Below are positions 27,616-35,667 of a stretch of 64,000 nucleotides of DNA, piece by piece. Position numbers and translations under genes: made by a program. Every line of letters starts with the position of its first letter. Within the stretch, counting starts at the first letter, position 1. The notes below the pieces were generated by a model. That model saw nothing but the letters and a program-made list of their open reading frames with translations. It did not search any database and was not told the DNA's origin. Origin of the DNA: Lysobacter terrestris (GTDB lineage Bacteria > Pseudomonadota > Gammaproteobacteria > Xanthomonadales > Xanthomonadaceae); NCBI RefSeq assembly GCF_014489475.1, contig NZ_CP060820.1, forward strand, positions 2,496,001 through 2,560,000, written 5' to 3'.

Positions 27616-29748
27616 ATGAACCTTCGCTACGGGCTGCAGGCCCGCTTCCTCGCCCTGATGGCGCTGGCGCTGCTGGTGGTGCTGGGCCTGATGACCCTGC
27701 TGTGGAGCCGGCAGGGGCGCATGCAGGCCGAAGTGGAAACCGTCACCCGCGACGGCATGGAGCGCATCGTCGGCGCGAGCGTGCGCCGACAGGGCGAGGG
27801 CATGGTCACGCAGCTGGCGGAATCGCTGGCCAACCCGCTCTATTACTTCGACCTCGACGCGATCGGCGTGCTCAGCCGCGCCGCCCTCAACCAGCCGGGC
27901 ATCCGCTACGTGCTGGTGTACGACGGTGCCGGCAACATCCTCCACGACGGCAGCGAGGAGATTCCCAGCTACGGCAAGCGCATGGACGACGCGATGGCGC
28001 CGCAGGTGGTCGCGGCGCCGCAGCTGCTGACGCAGTTCAGCGACGACGTGATGGACGTGTCGGCGCCGGTACTGATCGGCAACGAGCGCATCGGCGGCGT
28101 GCGCGTGGGCTACGACCTGCGCGGCTTGCGCAACGACCAGGACGCCGCGGTCAGCGAGCTGCGCATGCGCCTGAACGAACTGGGCCGTCGCCAGCTGCTC
28201 TGGGTCGTGGTGCTCAGCGCCAGCCTGGTCGGCCTGGGCGTGCTGATGCTGTGGCTGATCCAGCGTTTCCTGGTGCAGCCGATCCGGCAGCTGGCCGATG
28301 CGGCGCATGCGATCGAGATGGGCCGCTTCGAAGTCGCGCGCACGCCCGTCAGCACCCGCAACGACGAGGTCGGCGACCTGCTGCGCGCCTTCAACCGCAT
28401 GAACACGTCGGTAGCGCGCCACGATCGCGAGATCCGGCGCATGGCCTACACCGATGCGTTGACCAGCCTGGCCAACCGCCTCGCGTTCCGCGAAACCCTG
28501 GACGAACGCCTGCTGCAGATGCAGGGCGCGGGCCGCCAGTTGGCGTTGCTGTTCGCCGACATCGACGACTTCAAGCGCGTCAACGACACCCTCGGCCACG
28601 ATGCCGGCGACGAAGTGCTGCTGCAGTTCGCGCAGCGCATCCGCGAAACCGTCAAGCGCATCGGCGGCGCCGGTGCGGCGCTGGCGCGGTTCGGCGGCGA
28701 CGAGTTCGTGATCCTGGTCGAGCCCGACGCGCACACCGGGCAGGACGCGCGCGAAGTCGCCAGCCGCCTGGCCGAAGCGCTGGTCACCGAACTCGGGCAG
28801 CCGATCACCGTGCACGAACGACAGGTGTTCCTGGGGACCTCGATCGGCATCACCCTGTTCCCGCAGGACGCCGCGGGCGCCAACGCGCTGATGAAGAACG
28901 GCGACATCGCCATGTACCAGGCGAAGGTCGCGGGCAAGAACTGCTACCGCTTCTACAGCCGGGCGATGGACCAGGCGGTGGAGCGTCGCGTGCACCTGGA
29001 GCACGAGCTGCGCGGCGCCTGGGACCGCGGTGAACTGAGCCTGGTCTACCAGCCGGTCTACCGCGTGTCCGACAACGCCCTGCTCGGCGCCGAGGCCTTG
29101 CTGCGCTGGCAGCACCCCGAGCACGGCGCGATCGCGCCCTCGGTGTTCATCGATGTCGCCGAGCAGAGTGGCCTGATCGAAACCCTGGGCCCGCAGGTGC
29201 TGCGTGCGGCCTGCGAGGACGCGGTGCGCTGGAGCGCGCAGCGCGGCGATCGCGAGCCGCTGTTCGTGTCGGTCAACCTCTCGCCGCGCCAGCTGCGCAG
29301 CGGCGACCTGCCGCGCATCGTCGCCGACGTGCTGGGCGACACCGGATTGCATCCGCGCCAGCTGCACCTGGAGCTCACCGAAACCGCCGTGCTCGGCGAC
29401 GAATCGCTCGCCAGCGCGATGCTGTCGCAGCTGCGCGACACCGGCGTGCAGGTATGGCTGGACGATTTCGGCACCGGGTTCTCCGGGCTCAGCCACCTGC
29501 GCCGCGTGCCCATCGACGGCGTGAAGATCGACCGCAGCTTCATCGCGGACATCCTGCGCGACCCGGACGACCTCGCGCTCACCACCGCGATCATCGCGAT
29601 GGCGCATTCGCTCGGGATCATCGTGGTCGCCGAGGGCGTGGAGCGCGAAGGGCAGTACGAACTGCTGCGCGAGCGCGACTGCGACCTGGCCCAGGGCTAC
29701 CTGCTGGGCCACCCGCTGCACATGGACGAGTTCCAGAAACTGCTGTGA
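27616..29748 (+). CDS. Membrane GGDEF-EAL protein (c-di-GMP turnover)
   Basis: 710 residues. Two membrane segments (about 9-28 and 193-215) bracket a periplasmic sensor of ~165 residues; a HAMP linker follows (about 215-267). GGDEF is intact (RFGGDEF, residues 360-364) and no RxxD inhibitory site is seen five residues before it. EAL is intact (EALLRW, 493-498) with VNLSPRQL, LELTETAV, DDFGTGFSGLSHL, KIDRSFI and EGVE, so phosphodiesterase activity is also possible. The upstream periplasmic binding protein probably feeds the sensor. Confidence 0.93.
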   Translation: MNLRYGLQARFLALMALALLVVLGLMTLLWSRQGRMQAEVETVTRDGMERIVGASVRRQGEGMVTQLAESLANPLYYFDLDAIGVLSRAALNQPGIRYVLVYDGAGNILHDGSEEIPSYGKRMDDAMAPQVVAAPQLLTQFSDDVMDVSAPVLIGNERIGGVRVGYDLRGLRNDQDAAVSELRMRLNELGRRQLLWVVVLSASLVGLGVLMLWLIQRFLVQPIRQLADAAHAIEMGRFEVARTPVSTRNDEVGDLLRAFNRMNTSVARHDREIRRMAYTDALTSLANRLAFRETLDERLLQMQGAGRQLALLFADIDDFKRVNDTLGHDAGDEVLLQFAQRIRETVKRIGGAGAALARFGGDEFVILVEPDAHTGQDAREVASRLAEALVTELGQPITVHERQVFLGTSIGITLFPQDAAGANALMKNGDIAMYQAKVAGKNCYRFYSRAMDQAVERRVHLEHELRGAWDRGELSLVYQPVYRVSDNALLGAEALLRWQHPEHGAIAPSVFIDVAEQSGLIETLGPQVLRAACEDAVRWSAQRGDREPLFVSVNLSPRQLRSGDLPRIVADVLGDTGLHPRQLHLELTETAVLGDESLASAMLSQLRDTGVQVWLDDFGTGFSGLSHLRRVPIDGVKIDRSFIADILRDPDDLALTTAIIAMAHSLGIIVVAEGVEREGQYELLRERDCDLAQGYLLGHPLHMDEFQKLL

Positions 29749-29796
29749 TCCGGCCGCGGCCGCATGCCGCGGTTGTCCGGCGCTAGGCAGGCACGT

Positions 29797-30435
29797 TCAG
29801 GCCAGCATCCCGAACCAGCGCGTCGCCGCGGCGGCGAGGCTGCCCGAGAGGATCCCGAACGCCGCGATCGCGACGACGCTGGCGCACCAGGCGCCGGCGA
29901 GCAGGCGACCGTCGCGTTCGAGCAGGGCCAGCGCGAACGGCAGCAGCAGCAGCGCGAACAGCACGTTGGTGAAGGGGATCGGCAGCGACAGCAGCAGGCC
30001 CAGCAGGATCAGGTTGAGGCCGGTGAAGGCGCTGGCCAGCGGATGGTCCAGCAGCACGTGCGTGCGCGGCTTCACCACCCGTTCCAGTTTCGCCAGCCAC
30101 GGGCCGAGCCGGTCGCGGAACGTGGCCATGGCATGGCGGTGCGGGCCGCGCCGGCCGAGGAAGCCCGGCAGCCACGGCTCGTTGCGCCCGAACAGCAGCT
30201 GCACCCCCACCAGGATCACCAGCGGGCCGCTGATCACGCCGGCCACGCCGGGGATGAAGGCGGTGGGGATCGACAGGAACAGCAGCATGCCGAAGGCGCG
30301 CTCCTCCAGCCCGCCGAGCACGTCGACCAGGCGGATGGTCTCGGCGGGATCGCCCTGCGCGAAGCGGTCGAGCAGGGCGCGCGTACTGGCCTCCGGCGCC
30401 GCGGGCTTCCTGCCGTGATCAGGCGGCGCCGTCAT
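29797..30435 (-). CDS. ExoD family exopolysaccharide synthesis protein
   Basis: 212 residues with several membrane segments (for example VLLDHPLASAFTGLN followed by LLGLLLSLPIPFTNV) and the ExoD-type opening GDPAETIRLVDVLGGLEERAF. ExoD was first linked to exopolysaccharide production in rhizobia; biochemical role unknown. It overlaps the C-terminal codons of the upstream CorC-type gene, so the two are co-transcribed. Confidence 0.8.
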   Translation of the reverse strand: MTAPPDHGRKPAAPEASTRALLDRFAQGDPAETIRLVDVLGGLEERAFGMLLFLSIPTAFIPGVAGVISGPLVILVGVQLLFGRNEPWLPGFLGRRGPHRHAMATFRDRLGPWLAKLERVVKPRTHVLLDHPLASAFTGLNLILLGLLLSLPIPFTNVLFALLLLPFALALLERDGRLLAGAWCASVVAIAAFGILSGSLAAAATRWFGMLA

Positions 30436-31741
30436 CGTCGTTGCGGTCCTCGTCGCCGGGTTGGCGCTGCAGGAGCAGTTTGTCGATGCGCGGGCCGTCC
30501 AGGTCGACCACCTCGATGCGCCAGTCGTTCCAGCGGAAGTTCTCGCCCACGTGCGGGATGCGGCCGAAATGCGCGATCACCATGCCCGCCGCGGTGTGGA
30601 AGTCGTGCTCGAGTTCGCCGGGCAAGGCGCCGCCGCCGACCAGTTCGCGCAGTTCCTCCAGCGGCAGCGCGCCGTCGACGTACCAGGAGCCGTCCTCGCG
30701 CTCGACCACCGGCGGTTCGTGCTCGTCGTCCTCGTCCGACTGGTAGATGCGGCCCATCACCGCGCCCATGACGTCGTTGATGCTCACCACGCCGCTGACG
30801 TCGCCGTATTCGTCGACCACCAGGGCGAAGGACTGCTGTTCCTCGCGGAAGATCTCCAGCAGCTTCAGCGCGTGGGTCGATTCGGACACGAACAGCGCCT
30901 CGCGCAGCTCGCCGAACAGGTCCGGATCGGCATGGCCGAGGCGGTCCAGCAGCGTCTTCACTTCAAGGATGCCGGCGACGTCGCTGTCGCTGCCGCGGTA
31001 GACCGGGTAGCGCGAATAGGCGTGTTCGCGCATGGTCGCCAGGTTCTCCTCCAGCGACGCGGCGGCATCGAGCCAGGCGATGCGCACGCGCGGGGTCATC
31101 AGGCTCTCGGCAGTGCGGTCGCCGAGGCTGAGGACGCGGTTCATCATCTTGCGTTCGTCCGCGTCGATCACGCCCTGCTCGTGGCTTTCGCTGACCAGCA
31201 AGCGGATTTCCTCTTCCGTGACCCGCTCGTCGTTGCCGGTTCCCAGCCCGATCAGGCGCATGATCGTGCGCGTGCACCAGGCCAGCGTCATCACGAAGGG
31301 CTTGGCCGCCTTGGCGAAGAAATCCATCGGGAAGGCCACCGCCGTCGCGATCTGCTCCGGGCGCAGCGTGCCGATGCGCTTGGGCACCAGTTCGCCGACC
31401 AGGCCGAACAGGAACAGCATCAGCAGGAAGCCGGCGGCAAAACCAATCCTGCCGGCGTACGGCGCCAGCAGCGGGATGTTGCGCAGCGGCGCGGCGATCT
31501 CGTCGCCCATGGATTCGCCGCCGAAGTAGCCGGTGAGCAGGCTCAGCAGGGTGATCCACAGCTGCACGGCCGAGAGGAAGCTCTCGGGGTGCTCGGACAG
31601 CTCCAGTGCCTTGGCGGCGCGGCGACTGCCTTGCGCCATCTGCTTGAGCCGGCTCTTGCGCGAGGTCATCACCGCCATCTCCGACATCGCGAAGAAGGCG
31701 TTGAACAGGATCAGGGCGAGGACGATCAGGAAATGCAGCAT
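30419..31741 (-). CDS. Hemolysin-family / CorC-type membrane protein (DUF21-CBS-CorC_HlyC)
   Basis: 440 residues. A DUF21/CNNM-type membrane domain (about 1-185), a pair of CBS domains (about 205-330, with SLMTPRVRIAWLD and SRYPVYRGSDSDVAGIL) and a C-terminal CorC_HlyC domain with GMVIAHFGRIPHVGE. Members handle Mg2+/Co2+ or other cations. Upstream (divergent) is the DUF47 gene across a 300-bp spacer. Confidence 0.9.
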   Translation of the reverse strand: MLHFLIVLALILFNAFFAMSEMAVMTSRKSRLKQMAQGSRRAAKALELSEHPESFLSAVQLWITLLSLLTGYFGGESMGDEIAAPLRNIPLLAPYAGRIGFAAGFLLMLFLFGLVGELVPKRIGTLRPEQIATAVAFPMDFFAKAAKPFVMTLAWCTRTIMRLIGLGTGNDERVTEEEIRLLVSESHEQGVIDADERKMMNRVLSLGDRTAESLMTPRVRIAWLDAAASLEENLATMREHAYSRYPVYRGSDSDVAGILEVKTLLDRLGHADPDLFGELREALFVSESTHALKLLEIFREEQQSFALVVDEYGDVSGVVSINDVMGAVMGRIYQSDEDDEHEPPVVEREDGSWYVDGALPLEELRELVGGGALPGELEHDFHTAAGMVIAHFGRIPHVGENFRWNDWRIEVVDLDGPRIDKLLLQRQPGDEDRNDDDGAA

Positions 31742-32042
31742 TCGCGCCGGTCCATTGGGGGGAGATCAGCGCGGGCGCGCAGGGTCGGGGCCGGGCTGGC
31801 CGGGGTCGGGCACTGCGGTTTTGGGTCGTCGTCCATTGTCAGGGCGGCAGGAAGGGCGAGGGGATGTTAGCAGGCGGCCCCCGGGTGGCCCCGGACGGCT
31901 CCTGCAGTCATGGGGGCCGCGGCGAAGCGGCACAAGGCGGCAGCCTGTCGGCGGGGAATGGCCGAAACCGTCACCGAGCCGTCATAATCGCGCCCGCCGA
32001 TCCGGCCCCACCTCATTTCCGTCTAACCGACGAGGCTTCCGC
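31742..32042. other. Divergent intergenic region
   Basis: 301 bp between the CorC-type gene (minus) and the DUF47-pit pair (plus). It is GC-rich and holds no ORF of note; promoters for both directions should lie here but I cannot place them. Confidence 0.4.
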
Positions 32043-32675
32043 ATGTTCTCCCTGCAAACCATCTTCGGCCAAGGCATGCAGTTCTATACGCTGCTGGAAG
32101 CGGCGGCGAACGCGGCCCACGACAGCACCAAGGCGCTGCACGCGATGTTGAAGGACACCGGGACCGGGCGCGCGCCGTCGCTGGACGCCTTCAAGCTGGC
32201 GCGCCAGCGCGAGCGCGAGGCCTCCGACAAGATCAGCCAGGAGCTGGTCAACAGCTTCATCACCCCGATCGAGCGCGAGGACATCGAGGCGCTCGGCTCG
32301 GCCCTGTACAAGATCCCCAAGCAGGTCGAGAAGTTCGCCGACCGCTATTCGCTGGCGCTCACCCACCTGGAAGGCATCGATTTCGCGCCGCGCGCGGCGA
32401 TGCTGGAGCAGGCCGCCGCCGTGGTGGTGAAGATGGTCCACGAGCTGCGCGACATGAAGCTGGAGCGCATGAAGTCGCTCAACGACCAGCTGCGTTCGAT
32501 CGAGATGGAAGCCGACCGGCTGATGCTGGAACTGTACCGCGACATCTACTCCGGCAAGCTCGACCACCTGCAGATGTTCCTGCTCAAGGAATTCTTCGAG
32601 ATCCTGGAAAAGGCCATCGACCGCTGCCGCGAGGCGGGCGTGGTCGCCTACGAAATCGTGCTGAAGAACTCGTAA
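32043..32675 (+). CDS. DUF47 (PhoU-like) protein
   Basis: 210 residues, almost entirely helical, with the family phrases HDSTKALHAML, ANSFxxPIxREDI-like VNSFITPIEREDIEALGSALYKIP and FEILEKAIDRC. Members regulate the Pit phosphate transporter encoded downstream; pit starts 27 bp later. Confidence 0.9.
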   Translation: MFSLQTIFGQGMQFYTLLEAAANAAHDSTKALHAMLKDTGTGRAPSLDAFKLARQREREASDKISQELVNSFITPIEREDIEALGSALYKIPKQVEKFADRYSLALTHLEGIDFAPRAAMLEQAAAVVVKMVHELRDMKLERMKSLNDQLRSIEMEADRLMLELYRDIYSGKLDHLQMFLLKEFFEILEKAIDRCREAGVVAYEIVLKNS

Positions 32676-32702
32676 GCGACACCACCCGTAGGAGATGCGG
32701 TC

Positions 32703-33830
32703 ATGCTGACCCTGGTTCTCGTCGTGGTGTTCGCGGCGTTGGTTTTCGAATACATCAACGGCTTCCACGACACCGCCAATTCCATCGCCACCGTCGTGGC
32801 CACCAAGGTGCTTTCGCCGATGCAGGCCGTGGGCCTGGCGGCGTCCATGAACCTGGTCGGCGCGCTGTGGGGCACGGCGGTCGCCAAGACCGTGGCCTCC
32901 GGCATCATCGACGCCGGCGTCGTCGACGTGACGTCGCAGCTGATCCTGTGCGCGCTGCTCGGCGGCATCGTCTGGAACCTGATCACCTGGGCGCTGGGCC
33001 TGCCGTCCTCGTCCTCGCACGCGCTGATCGGCGGCCTGTGCGGCGCGGCACTGGCGGCGGCATCCAACGACTTCCATTCGATCATCTGGTCGGAAGCGAA
33101 GGAGCCGATCTGGAAGAGCGGTGGCGTGCTGTGGAAGGTGATCGTGCCGATGGTGACCTCGCCGCTGCTGGGCTTCATCACCGGCGTGGCGGTCATGGGC
33201 CTGCTGTTCGCGATCATCTCCGGTATGGCCTCGTCCGGCGGCGTGCTGCGGCGCCTGGCGCGCCCGCGCTGGGTCAACGGGTTCTTCGGCAAGGCGCAGA
33301 TCTTCAGTGCGGCCGGCATGGGCTTCGCGCACGGCTCCAACGACGCGCAGAAGACCATGGGCATCATCGCGCTGACCCTGGTCGCGGCGCAGGCCGACGG
33401 CACGCTCAACGACCTGCCGTCGTGGCTCGCCTTCCTGCATCCGTCGCAGGGCGCGATCGCCAACAAGGACATCGACACCTGGATCAAGCTGACCTGCGCC
33501 GTCGTCATGGCCGCGGGCACCGCGGCGGGCGGCTGGCGCATCATCAAGACGCTCGGTCACAAGCTGGTGAAACTGCATCCGATCCACGGCTTCGCCGCCG
33601 AGACCAGTGCGGCCTCGGTGATCCTGCTCGCTTCGAGCCTGGGCATCCCGGTGTCGACCACGCACAACATCTCGTCCGCGATCATGGGCGTGGGCGTGGC
33701 CAAGCGCTTCAACTCGATCAAGTGGACCGTGGTCGAGAAGATGATCTGGGCTTGGATCCTCACCATTCCCGCAGCCGGCGGATTCGCCTACGGGTTCTTC
33801 CGGCTGTTCCGGGCGATGGGCTGGGCCTGA
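32703..33830 (+). CDS. pit: Low-affinity inorganic phosphate transporter
   Basis: 375 residues, about ten membrane segments. The two symmetric signature halves are visible: NGFHDTANSIATVV near the N-terminus and FAHGSNDAQKTMGIIALT in the middle, plus GIPVSTTHNISSAIMGVG. Paired with a DUF47 regulator upstream. Confidence 0.95.
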   Translation: MLTLVLVVVFAALVFEYINGFHDTANSIATVVATKVLSPMQAVGLAASMNLVGALWGTAVAKTVASGIIDAGVVDVTSQLILCALLGGIVWNLITWALGLPSSSSHALIGGLCGAALAAASNDFHSIIWSEAKEPIWKSGGVLWKVIVPMVTSPLLGFITGVAVMGLLFAIISGMASSGGVLRRLARPRWVNGFFGKAQIFSAAGMGFAHGSNDAQKTMGIIALTLVAAQADGTLNDLPSWLAFLHPSQGAIANKDIDTWIKLTCAVVMAAGTAAGGWRIIKTLGHKLVKLHPIHGFAAETSAASVILLASSLGIPVSTTHNISSAIMGVGVAKRFNSIKWTVVEKMIWAWILTIPAAGGFAYGFFRLFRAMGWA

Positions 33831-33865
33831 TCGCCGGCAGCGGACAGCGAATGCCCCGGAAACAG

Positions 33866-33891
33866 AAAAAGCCCGCGCAAGCGGGCTTTTT
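33866..33891. terminator. Bidirectional rho-independent terminator after pit
   Basis: Perfect stem AAAAAGCCCGC / GCGGGCTTTTT with a GCAA loop, between pit (plus) and the convergent gene ending at 33925 (minus). Confidence 0.9.
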
Positions 33892-33924
33892 CTTTCACTG
33901 CGACCGGCCGCGAAGCCCGGCGGA

Positions 33925-34332
33925 TCAGAGCAGGTCGCCACCCGCCGACATCATCCGCTCCATGCGGTCGCCGAGCCCGCCGATCTCCAGCACCAGGCGA
34001 TCGACTTCCGAGGCATCGAGGCCTTCGTACGGGCGGTTCTCGACCAGCTGCAGGTAGGGCACGCCGTCGAGGTCGCCGATGGCGAGGTAGCCCACCACGC
34101 TCTGCCAGTTGAACGCGAGTGCGCGCCGCGGGTCCATGCCGGTGGTCGGCGCGATCGCCGTGCTCACGCGCAGGTAGGGCCGTCCGTCGTCGTCGTCGAG
34201 TTCGGAGAGGAAGATCGACTGGTGCCGCGTGCCCTTCTCCAGCGACAGCTCGATGCAGATCACCTCTTCGTCATGCATCGTCGCGTTGTAGGCAGTGGTG
34301 ACGTGGCGGCGGATGGATTCGAAATTGCGCAC
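33925..34332 (-). CDS. Conserved small cytoplasmic protein of unknown function
   Basis: 135 residues with a GTG start and AAGGAG 7 bases upstream. No signal or membrane segment; acidic. The body (CIELSLEKGTRHQSIFLSEL...) resembles the alpha/beta fold of type-III-chaperone-like or YbjN-like proteins, but no firm family is recognised. A much longer reading frame upstream is rejected because it runs antisense through two genes. Convergent with pit and divergent from the ATL gene. Confidence 0.7.
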   Translation of the reverse strand: MRNFESIRRHVTTAYNATMHDEEVICIELSLEKGTRHQSIFLSELDDDDGRPYLRVSTAIAPTTGMDPRRALAFNWQSVVGYLAIGDLDGVPYLQLVENRPYEGLDASEVDRLVLEIGGLGDRMERMMSAGGDLL

Positions 34333-34404
34333 GGGAAGCTCCTTGTGGCTTGGCCGCGATCGGTCATGCAGGACCCGCGCGGCATCGGCGGCTATGCTAC
34401 CGCG

Positions 34405-34863
34405 ATGGACGTGGACACGACCAAGCGCATACTCCAGGCGATCCGCGCGATCCCGAAAGGCGAGGTGGCCGGTTACGGCGAAGTGGCCCGTCGCGCCGGT
34501 TTGCCGGGGCGTGCACGCCTGGTGGCGCGGCTGCTGAGCCAGAACGAAGACCGCAAGCTGCCGTGGCATCGCGTGCTGCGTTCCGACGGCCGCATCGCCT
34601 TCCCCGAAGGTTCCGCGGAATGGCGTGAACAGGGCGCGCGGTTGCGCAGCGAAGGCGTGGTCGTCGAGAACGGGCGCGTCCACGGCCAGCGCGCGGCGGT
34701 GACCGCGGAGGAGGCGCTGGATGCGGCCGTATGGGGCGCGCCGCCGCCGGCGCCGCGAGCCAAGGCTGGCAAGAGCGCAGCCAAGAAGAAGCCAGCCAAG
34801 AAGGCAGCCAAGAAGGCAGTCAAGAAGGCAGTCAAGACCACCCGGGCGATCGCGCGACGTTGA
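34405..34863 (+). CDS. Alkyltransferase-like protein (ATL) with Lys/Ala-rich tail
   Basis: 152 residues. The MGMT C-terminal DNA-binding domain covers residues 1-110, but the alkyl-acceptor motif reads PWHRVL, with Trp in place of the Cys of PCHRV. This marks a non-catalytic ATL that binds O6-alkylguanine and flags it for nucleotide excision repair. The last ~35 residues are a histone-H1-like run of AKK repeats, probably for DNA binding. Confidence 0.88.
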   Translation: MDVDTTKRILQAIRAIPKGEVAGYGEVARRAGLPGRARLVARLLSQNEDRKLPWHRVLRSDGRIAFPEGSAEWREQGARLRSEGVVVENGRVHGQRAAVTAEEALDAAVWGAPPPAPRAKAGKSAAKKKPAKKAAKKAVKKAVKTTRAIARR

Positions 34864-34932
34864 CCGTGTCGGCAGGCGCGCACCGGCAACCGCGCCAATC
34901 CCGGTACCATGTGGCTTCCCCCGAGGTGCCCG

Positions 34933-35589
34933 ATGTTCTCCCGACTTCCCCCCGTTACCAAGGGCTTGTTGATCGCCAACGGCCTGATGTTCCTGCTGCA
35001 GTGGCTGCTGGGCGACGAGCAGCTCTCGGCCCTGGCGTTGTGGCCGATCGGCATCGACGGCAATCCGTTCTCGCAGGGCTTCATGCCCTGGCAGCTGCTG
35101 ACCTACAGCTTCCTGCACGGCAACCTGCCGCACATCGCGTTCAACATGCTCACGCTGGCGATGTTCGGCTCGCAGATCGAATACGTCTGGGGCGCGAAGC
35201 GCTTCCTCAACTACTACCTCGTGTGCGTCGCCGGCGCGGCGCTGTGCCAGCTGCTGGTGGGCTGGTGGACGCTGTCGCAGGGCGGTGAGGCGTATCCGAC
35301 GCTGGGTGCATCCGGCGGCATCTTCGGCCTGCTGCTCGCCTACGGCCTGATGTTCCCGAACCAGCGCGTGATGCTGCTGTTCCCGCCGATCCCGATGAAG
35401 GCGCGGACGCTGGTCATCCTCTACGCCGTGATCGAACTGCTGCTCGGCCTGAACGGCTGGCAGCCTGGCGTCGCCCACTTCGCGCACCTGGGCGGCATGC
35501 TGTTCGGGTGGCTGCTGCTGCGCTACTGGAGCGGGAAGCCGCCGTTCGGGCGCAAGCCGCGCGGACCGCGGATGCGCGTCGTGCGCTGA
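34933..35589 (+). CDS. Rhomboid family intramembrane serine protease
   Basis: 218 residues, about six membrane segments. Catalytic Ser127 in GASGGIFG and His185 in AHFAHLGGMLFG, plus the HIAFNMLTL loop. Start taken at MFSRLPP with a GAGGTG site just upstream; an in-frame ATG lies 24 bases earlier. Cleaves membrane-anchored substrates; natural substrate unknown. Confidence 0.92.
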   Translation: MFSRLPPVTKGLLIANGLMFLLQWLLGDEQLSALALWPIGIDGNPFSQGFMPWQLLTYSFLHGNLPHIAFNMLTLAMFGSQIEYVWGAKRFLNYYLVCVAGAALCQLLVGWWTLSQGGEAYPTLGASGGIFGLLLAYGLMFPNQRVMLLFPPIPMKARTLVILYAVIELLLGLNGWQPGVAHFAHLGGMLFGWLLLRYWSGKPPFGRKPRGPRMRVVR

Positions 35590-35614
35590 CGGCCTGTTGC
35601 GAGTGCATGAATGC

Positions 35615-35642
35615 GAACGGCGCGGAAACTTCCGCGCCGTTC
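35615..35642 (+). terminator. Rho-independent terminator after rhomboid gene
   Basis: Stem GAACGGCGCGGAA / TTCCGCGCCGTTC followed by TTGTTTT. It sits between the rhomboid gene and the convergent M13 peptidase gene and could serve both. Confidence 0.8.
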
Positions 35643-35667
35643 TTGTTTTGCGAGGGGGCGCTTGAGG

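Noticed and set aside
27202-29721. An 839-codon minus-strand frame opposite the GGDEF-EAL gene
   Set aside because: Antisense shadow; the plus strand carries intact GGDEF and EAL motifs.
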